Shown piece after piece: positions 59,567 through 64,000 of a stretch of 64,000 bases of DNA (position 1 is its first letter; every line of letters begins with the position of its first letter). The notes below the pieces were generated by a model, which searched no databases, was not told the DNA's origin, and worked only from the letters and a program-made list of their open reading frames with translations. Both the position numbers and the translations under genes were made by a program. The stretch lies in NCBI RefSeq assembly GCF_018455725.1, contig NZ_JAHCLR010000005.1, forward strand, positions 117,170 to 181,169, read 5' to 3'. The stretch is from Mycolicibacter acidiphilus. GTDB taxonomy: Bacteria > Actinomycetota > Actinomycetes > Mycobacteriales > Mycobacteriaceae.

Positions 59567-60580
59567 TCAGGCCGGTGGCGGTCCGTACTGTTCGCGGAAC
59601 GCCTCCACGGTGTAGCTGACGACGGTGGCCTCGCTGGGGGTGCGCACCGAAGCGCCGTGCGGGATGCGGACCATCGGCCCCAGGTCGCCGTCGTAGTCGC
59701 CGGGCTTGCCGATCTTCAGCAGTCCGCCGGCGCTGCCCGCCGACTCCGGGGCGATCTCCACCTCGCCGTCGGTGACGACATAGATCAGGTCCTCGATGCT
59801 GGCCTGGTCGAGCAGTACCGCGCCCCGGGTCAGCCGCACCGGTGCCGGCGGCGGACCCTGCGGTGCCGACTGCGTGGGCGGGGCGAACGTGGTCGGACCG
59901 GTCGGGTGGGTGGTGCGCGGGCCCGTGTTGAGGTCGATCACGATGTCGGCGAGCGGCACCACCCGGCTGTCGTGGGTGGCGACGACGACGACGCGGTCGC
60001 CGGCGGCCAGGGTCCGCAGCAGCCGCACCACCTCCTCGGCGCGGACGAAGTCCAGTTGCGCGGTGGGTTCGTCGGCCAGGATCAGCGGGGGATCCAGCGC
60101 CAGCGCCCGCGCCACCGCCACCCGCTGCTGCTGGCCGCCGCTGAGCTGGCCGGGCCGGTGCTCGGTGCGGTCGGCCAGGCCGACCTGGGTGAGCAGTTCG
60201 CGGGCGCGTTCGCTCGCCTGCCACTGCGTCCACCCGGCCGCCCACATCGGCACCATCACGTTCTCCAGCGCGGTCAGGCTGGGCACCAGGTTGAACGCCT
60301 GGAACACGATGCCCACCGTGCGGCGCCGGTAGCCGGTCAGGTCGCGCCGGCCCAGGCCGGTGACGTCGGTGGCCCCGAACTGGATCTGGCCGCTGGTCGG
60401 GCTGAGGATGCCGCCCAGGCAGGACAGCAGCGTGGTCTTGCCGCAGCCGCTGGGCCCGAGCAGCACCACCAGCGAGCCGGACGGAACCTGCAGGTTCAGT
60501 CCGTTGATCGGCCGCACCGGTTCGCCACCGCCGCTGCTCGGGTATTCGATCACCAGGTCGGTGATGCGCAGGTCGCCCAT
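59567..60580 (-). CDS. ABC ATPase with C-terminal cNMP-binding-like domain, Rv0073-like
   Basis: A 337-residue protein. NBD residues 1-220: Walker A GPSGCGKTT, Q-loop IVFQAFNL, signature [15 protein letters not shown], Walker B LILADEPTAQLD and switch His in VVVATHDSRV. After a Pro-rich linker, residues about 245-330 are a cyclic-nucleotide-binding-like barrel (GAVLLDQASIEDLIYVVTDGEVEI, then HGASVRTPSEATVVSYTVEAF). Such a fusion in a MacB-type NBD is uncommon; Rv0073 appears to share it. Starts 3 nt after the permease stop. Confidence 0.9.
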   Translation of the reverse strand: MGDLRITDLVIEYPSSGGGEPVRPINGLNLQVPSGSLVVLLGPSGCGKTTLLSCLGGILSPTSGQIQFGATDVTGLGRRDLTGYRRRTVGIVFQAFNLVPSLTALENVMVPMWAAGWTQWQASERARELLTQVGLADRTEHRPGQLSGGQQQRVAVARALALDPPLILADEPTAQLDFVRAEEVVRLLRTLAAGDRVVVVATHDSRVVPLADIVIDLNTGPRTTHPTGPTTFAPPTQSAPQGPPPAPVRLTRGAVLLDQASIEDLIYVVTDGEVEIAPESAGSAGGLLKIGKPGDYDGDLGPMVRIPHGASVRTPSEATVVSYTVEAFREQYGPPPA

Positions 60581-60583
60581 CCG

Positions 60584-61627
60584 CTACGGCCCCCCGAACG
60601 CCATCACCGGGTCGACGGTCACCGCGTGTCGCAACCCGGCCAGGCTGGCCAGCAGACCGATGACCACCGCGGTCAGCATCAGCAGCGCGAACGACGATCC
60701 GGTCACCGCCACCAGCATCGGGAACGCCGGGCCCATCGCCACCGCCAGCACCCCGCCCAATAGCGCCGCGGCCACCGCGACCACCACCGACTGCAGCGCC
60801 AGCCCGGACAGCACCATCCCGGTCGTCACCCCGAGCGCCTTGAACACCGCGAAGTCGCGGGTGCGCTCCAGCGCCGACAGGTAGATCAACGACCCGACGA
60901 TCAGCCCGGCGACCCCCCACAGCAGCACCGACATGTAGGACAGCGCCATCTGCGCCCCGGCCAGCGGCCGCACCATGTCGTCGATCGCCCCGGTGCGGTC
61001 CACCGTCCGGTAGCCCTCCGGCATCTGGTCGGGCAGGCCGCGCAGGCCGATCGCGGAGACCACCGGCTGCCCGGAGTACATCAACTGCTGGGCGCCGACG
61101 ACGCTCAGGAACGCGTTGGGCTGGCCGGCCAGCGTCGTCGACTTCTCCACCAGCCCGACGATGTGCAGGGTGGTTGTGCCGAGTTTGACCTCGTCGCCGA
61201 CCGCCCGCTTCAAGGTGGTGGACATGGCGATCTCGTCGGGGTGGCTCGGGGCGCGGCCGGACTTGATCGGCGGCATCGCCGACGCCGGCACCCCGTAGAT
61301 GTTCACGTTCTGCGGCACGGCGCCGTCGTCGAGGATCGTGTTGCCGTAGACCACCGGCAGCGCGGTCTGCACGCCGGGCAGCTTGGCGATGACGTTGGCC
61401 TCGGACTCGGCGAACCGTGACGAGCCCATGAACGGCCCGACCGCCGCGGTCTGGATCAGATAGGTGTCGATGCCCAGCGCGTCGACGACGTTCTTCGCCT
61501 CCACCCGGAAGCCGTGCGTCAGGCCGGCCAGCACCAGGGTCAGGGCGAAGACCAGGCCCGTGCCGACGGCGGCGACGATGAAGCGGCGAAGTCGCCACTG
61601 CAGGTCCCGCAACGCGGTCATCAGCAT
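60584..61627 (-). CDS. FtsX/MacB-type ABC permease, Rv0072-like
   Basis: A 347-residue four-TM permease. An N-terminal TM helix (FIVAAVGTGLVFALTLVLAGL) precedes a long extracytoplasmic MacB-like domain (about 45-240), then three TM helices (MSVLLWGVAGLIVGSLIYL; VLSGLALQSVVVAVAAALLGGVLA; SFALLMLTAVVIGLLASLAGL) ending DPVMAFGGP, as in Rv0072. I prefer ATG 61627 (MLMTALRDLQW), which matches the remembered Rv0072 start; GTG 61633 and ATG 61621 are alternatives. It forms a two-gene operon with the ATPase. Confidence 0.9.
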   Translation of the reverse strand: MLMTALRDLQWRLRRFIVAAVGTGLVFALTLVLAGLTHGFRVEAKNVVDALGIDTYLIQTAAVGPFMGSSRFAESEANVIAKLPGVQTALPVVYGNTILDDGAVPQNVNIYGVPASAMPPIKSGRAPSHPDEIAMSTTLKRAVGDEVKLGTTTLHIVGLVEKSTTLAGQPNAFLSVVGAQQLMYSGQPVVSAIGLRGLPDQMPEGYRTVDRTGAIDDMVRPLAGAQMALSYMSVLLWGVAGLIVGSLIYLSALERTRDFAVFKALGVTTGMVLSGLALQSVVVAVAAALLGGVLAVAMGPAFPMLVAVTGSSFALLMLTAVVIGLLASLAGLRHAVTVDPVMAFGGP

Positions 61628-61782
61628 CCGCACGCGCGCATGGTATCCCAGCGGAGGAGTGTGACCGGGGTCCCGCCGGGGTCGCCCGCCACGAACCGGA
61701 TTAAATGTGAAATCGCTGGTAGAAGGTCGACTTTTCGGTTACAAATGTGATGACGACGGTTCTGGTACGCCCGTTCGCATCG

Positions 61783-61830
61783 AGGAGCAGCCCATGACGC
61801 AGCGCATGCCGCCGTCGGGCCGGGGCTGAG
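61783..61830 (+). other. 11-codon leader ORF with strong RBS before the PPE gene
   Basis: GAGGAG (61783-61788) is spaced 6 nt from ATG 61795, opening MTQRMPPSGRG and a TGA at 61828-61830. The PPE ATG follows 3 nt later with no good ribosome site of its own, so its translation probably depends on reinitiation after this leader. Confidence 0.5.
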
Positions 61831-61833
61831 CCG

Positions 61834-63165
61834 ATGGATTTCGCCGCGATTCCGCCGGAGGTCAACTCGATCCGGATGTATTCCGGACCGGGTTCGGCGC
61901 CGCTGCGGGCCGCGGCGGCCGCGTGGAGTGGGCTGGCCGGTGAGTTGCAGGCGGTGGCCGCCGCCTATGAGTCGGTGATCGCCGAACTGACCGAGCAGGC
62001 GTGGCTCGGACCCTCGTCGCAGGCGCTGGCCGCGGCGGTCACCCCGTACGTGGGCTGGCTGTCCGGCACCGCGGGGCAGGCTGAGCAGACCGCGGCCCAG
62101 GCCAACGCCGCCGCCGCGGCCTACGACGCGGCGTTCGCGATGACCGTGCCGCCGTCGGCGGTCGCTACCAACCGGGCCAACGTCGAAGTGCTCAGCGCCA
62201 CCAACGTGTTCGGGCAGCACACCCTGGCGATCGCCGCCCTGGAAGCGCTGTACGGCGAGATGTGGGCGCAGGACGCCGCCGCCATGTACGGCTACGCCGC
62301 AGCCGCGGTGCCCGCCGCGCAGCTGGGCGCGTTCAGTCCACCGCCGCAGACCACCCGGCCGGACGGCCCGGCCCACCAGGCCGCGGCGACCGCCCAGAAC
62401 GCTGTCGGCTCCGCGGCGCAGACCGCCCTGTCACAGCTCGCCCAGCACGTCGCCCCGGCCGCGGTCGCCGGGTCGGCGCAGGGCATCGAGGATCTGTTCA
62501 CCCTGCCCAGCTTCTCCGACCTCGCCGGGGTGAACGTCCTGTCGGCGCTGAGCGTGGGCCTGTCCGCGGCGGCGTGGGCGGCCGCGGACGGCAGCACCCG
62601 GGAGATCCTCAACTCCGAGGACCGCACTCAGGACATCGCCTACGACATCCTGCACGCCATCGACCTGTTCTCGCCGCTGACGCCGTCGCGGCCGGCCGGC
62701 GCGGTGGGCTGGTCGGCTCCGATGGCGGCCGGCCTGGGGGACGCGCTCTCGGTCGGGCGGCTGTCGGTGCCGATCAGCTGGGCGGCGACCGCCCCGGAGA
62801 TCCGCAGCCTGTCCTACACGACGCCGCTGGCCGGCCCGGCGGCCGGCGCCGGTGCGGTGCCGGGCGCGTCGGCGGCCGGGCTGGGCCAGGCGTTCAGCCA
62901 GATGGGGCTCGCCGGGATGGGCGGCAGTGCACTGGCCGGGTCGGTCAGCCGCACGCAGGGCGAGAAGGCAGCGGTTGCCGCCCCGCAGCGGGTGCGGGCG
63001 GCGGCCGGGGCTGCCGGTGCGGAGCCCGACCCGGACGCACCGGCACCCGAACCGACCGTGATGGGCATCGCCGCGGAGATCAGGGAGTTCGCCGACCTGC
63101 GCGACCGCGGGCTGATCAGCGCCGACGAGTACAACGAACAGAAGCTCCGGCTGCTGGGGCGCTGA
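61834..63165 (+). CDS. PPE family protein (PPE-SVP) with SHOCT C-terminus
   Basis: A 443-residue PPE protein, expected ESX-exported with a PE partner. The PPE domain (1-175) starts MDFAAIPPEVNSIRMYSGPG and carries the conserved W in TEQAWLGPSSQ. A middle segment follows, with the PPE-SVP motif SVPISWA near residue 310. The last 35 residues (IREFADLRDRGLISADEYNEQKLRLLG) form a SHOCT helical hairpin, unusual on PPE proteins. No PE gene is adjacent in this window, so the partner must be elsewhere. The start lies 3 nt after the leader ORF stop. Confidence 0.92.
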   Translation: MDFAAIPPEVNSIRMYSGPGSAPLRAAAAAWSGLAGELQAVAAAYESVIAELTEQAWLGPSSQALAAAVTPYVGWLSGTAGQAEQTAAQANAAAAAYDAAFAMTVPPSAVATNRANVEVLSATNVFGQHTLAIAALEALYGEMWAQDAAAMYGYAAAAVPAAQLGAFSPPPQTTRPDGPAHQAAATAQNAVGSAAQTALSQLAQHVAPAAVAGSAQGIEDLFTLPSFSDLAGVNVLSALSVGLSAAAWAAADGSTREILNSEDRTQDIAYDILHAIDLFSPLTPSRPAGAVGWSAPMAAGLGDALSVGRLSVPISWAATAPEIRSLSYTTPLAGPAAGAGAVPGASAAGLGQAFSQMGLAGMGGSALAGSVSRTQGEKAAVAAPQRVRAAAGAAGAEPDPDAPAPEPTVMGIAAEIREFADLRDRGLISADEYNEQKLRLLGR

Positions 63166-63301
63166 CCGGCAAGCGCGGAAACGTTCCGGTATTCATTCCG
63201 CATTTGCGACGATTGTCGGTGACTTCGTCCCGCGCTTGTGGCTCCCGGTCGACGTGATTAAGCTCCCCGTTTATCGGTTGTGGTCGCAGGAGGGTCGGGG
63301 A

Positions 63302-64000
63302 GTGGCAGGTCGTCAGGTCAAGAAGAGTCGTATCGGCACGTTCCTCGCGCTGGGGATGACGCCGCTGGTCGGGGCGGTTCCCGCGCACGCCGAGGCCGAT
63401 GACTGGCTGCAGCCGATCATCGACGCCGTCAGCCAGACCGCCGACCCGGCCGCGCTGAGCCTCACCGACCCCGGTCTGGGCGATGTGGACCTGTCCGGCA
63501 TCGCCGCGGCCGGCGACCCGTCGGAGACCTTCGACCTGATGGTGAACTCGATCTACACCTACATCTCGGCGGGCGAGGCCGTACTGGCCGGCGCGGTGCA
63601 GGCCCTGGTGTACCCGACGATCCATGACCTCGGCGAGGAGTGGATCAGCAGCCCGTTCGGTCAGGCGATCGACCCGATCATCAACACCGCGTTCGCCATC
63701 GACGGGCACTGCGGGCTGATCTGCAACGGCGTCGCCGGCACCTTCGAGCACCCGGACGGCGGCGACGGCGGTTGGCTGTTCGGCGACGGCGGCAACGGCT
63801 TCAACGCCACCTCCCTCGACGGCGACACGGTCACCACCGTGGCAGCCAACGGTGGGACCGGCGGCGACGCCGGCATGTTCGGCAACGGCGGCGCCGGCGG
63901 CGAGGGCGGCACCGCCGCCGACGGCCACGGCCTCGACGGCGGTGCGGGCGGCCTCGGCGGCACGATCCTGGGCAGCGGTGGCGCGGGCGGCGACGGCGGC
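63302..64000 (+). CDS. Second Sec-exported PGRS protein, 3' end cut by window
   Basis: The visible 233 residues show a signal peptide (VKKSR basic region, hydrophobic core, PAHA-E site after residue 30), a head domain of about 120 residues, and the start of Gly-Gly-X repeats. The head has the same CGLICNG motif (Cys137, Cys141) and W-x-FGDGGNG junction as the PGRS protein at 21204, so both belong to one family lacking a PE domain. GTG 63302 follows an AGGAGG site. Its total length cannot be known from the window. Confidence 0.88.
   Translation, partial: MAGRQVKKSRIGTFLALGMTPLVGAVPAHAEADDWLQPIIDAVSQTADPAALSLTDPGLGDVDLSGIAAAGDPSETFDLMVNSIYTYISAGEAVLAGAVQALVYPTIHDLGEEWISSPFGQAIDPIINTAFAIDGHCGLICNGVAGTFEHPDGGDGGWLFGDGGNGFNATSLDGDTVTTVAANGGTGGDAGMFGNGGAGGEGGTAADGHGLDGGAGGLGGTILGSGGAGGDGG

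Overview
The window comes from a high-GC actinobacterium of the family Mycobacteriaceae. It carries senX3-regX3, a PPE protein, PGRS Gly-Gly-X proteins, a 13E12-type HNH gene, a bS22 mini-gene and a heme block (hemA-hemC-hemD-hemB). Gene order follows the M. tuberculosis Rv0489 to Rv0514 segment as I remember it. PGRS proteins suggest a slow-grower or related clade, but the species cannot be named from sequence alone. || Layout. 1-2121: a truncated secreted cutinase and two small secreted proteins (minus strand). 2368-5103: gpm1, senX3, regX3 (conserved core). 5285-18749: a three-gene biosynthetic operon. It comprises a FAAL-ACP-KS-AT-KR-ACP megasynthase, an NRPS module (C-A-PCP) fused to two thiolase-fold KAS III domains, and an extended SDR. 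18801-34491: accessory genes, namely a Phd/RelE toxin-antitoxin pair, a Baeyer-Villiger-type monooxygenase, a giant Sec-exported PGRS protein, a 13E12 HNH protein, an SDR-amidase pair, a BBE-type flavin oxidase and an Rv0986/Rv0987-like ABC exporter. 34681-43881: return to core order (Rv0495c to Rv0504c homologs, without a cmaA2 homolog). 43929-48129: a polymorphic toxin/immunity operon. 48171-55560: serB1, an NTF2-like protein, a glutaredoxin-like protein and the heme genes. 55633-64000: membrane proteins, a copper P-type ATPase with a CsoR-like operator, a Tat esterase, an Rv0072/Rv0073-like ABC system, a PPE-SVP protein with a SHOCT tail, and a second Sec-exported PGRS protein cut by the window end. 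|| How genes work together. The biosynthetic operon reads as a lipopeptide-like assembly line. FAAL loads a fatty acid, the PKS module adds one unit and reduces it to a beta-hydroxyacyl chain, and the NRPS module adds an amino acid predicted to be serine. A catalytically complete KAS III domain is paired in cis with one that has lost its Cys/His/Asn triad. Both keep an OleA-type Glu-Pro motif, resembling the active/inactive KAS III heterodimers of beta-lactone pathways such as lipstatin. The OleD-like SDR would then act on the condensation product. This is the best candidate for an undescribed system here. || Other standouts are two PGRS proteins whose PE domain is replaced by a Sec signal peptide and a CG-x-x-CNG head, and an ESX-type nuclease toxin with duplicated Imm1-like immunity genes. 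Three unrelated long-arm intergenic palindromes, leaderless promoters with embedded palindromic operators, and a leader ORF ahead of the PPE gene are also notable.
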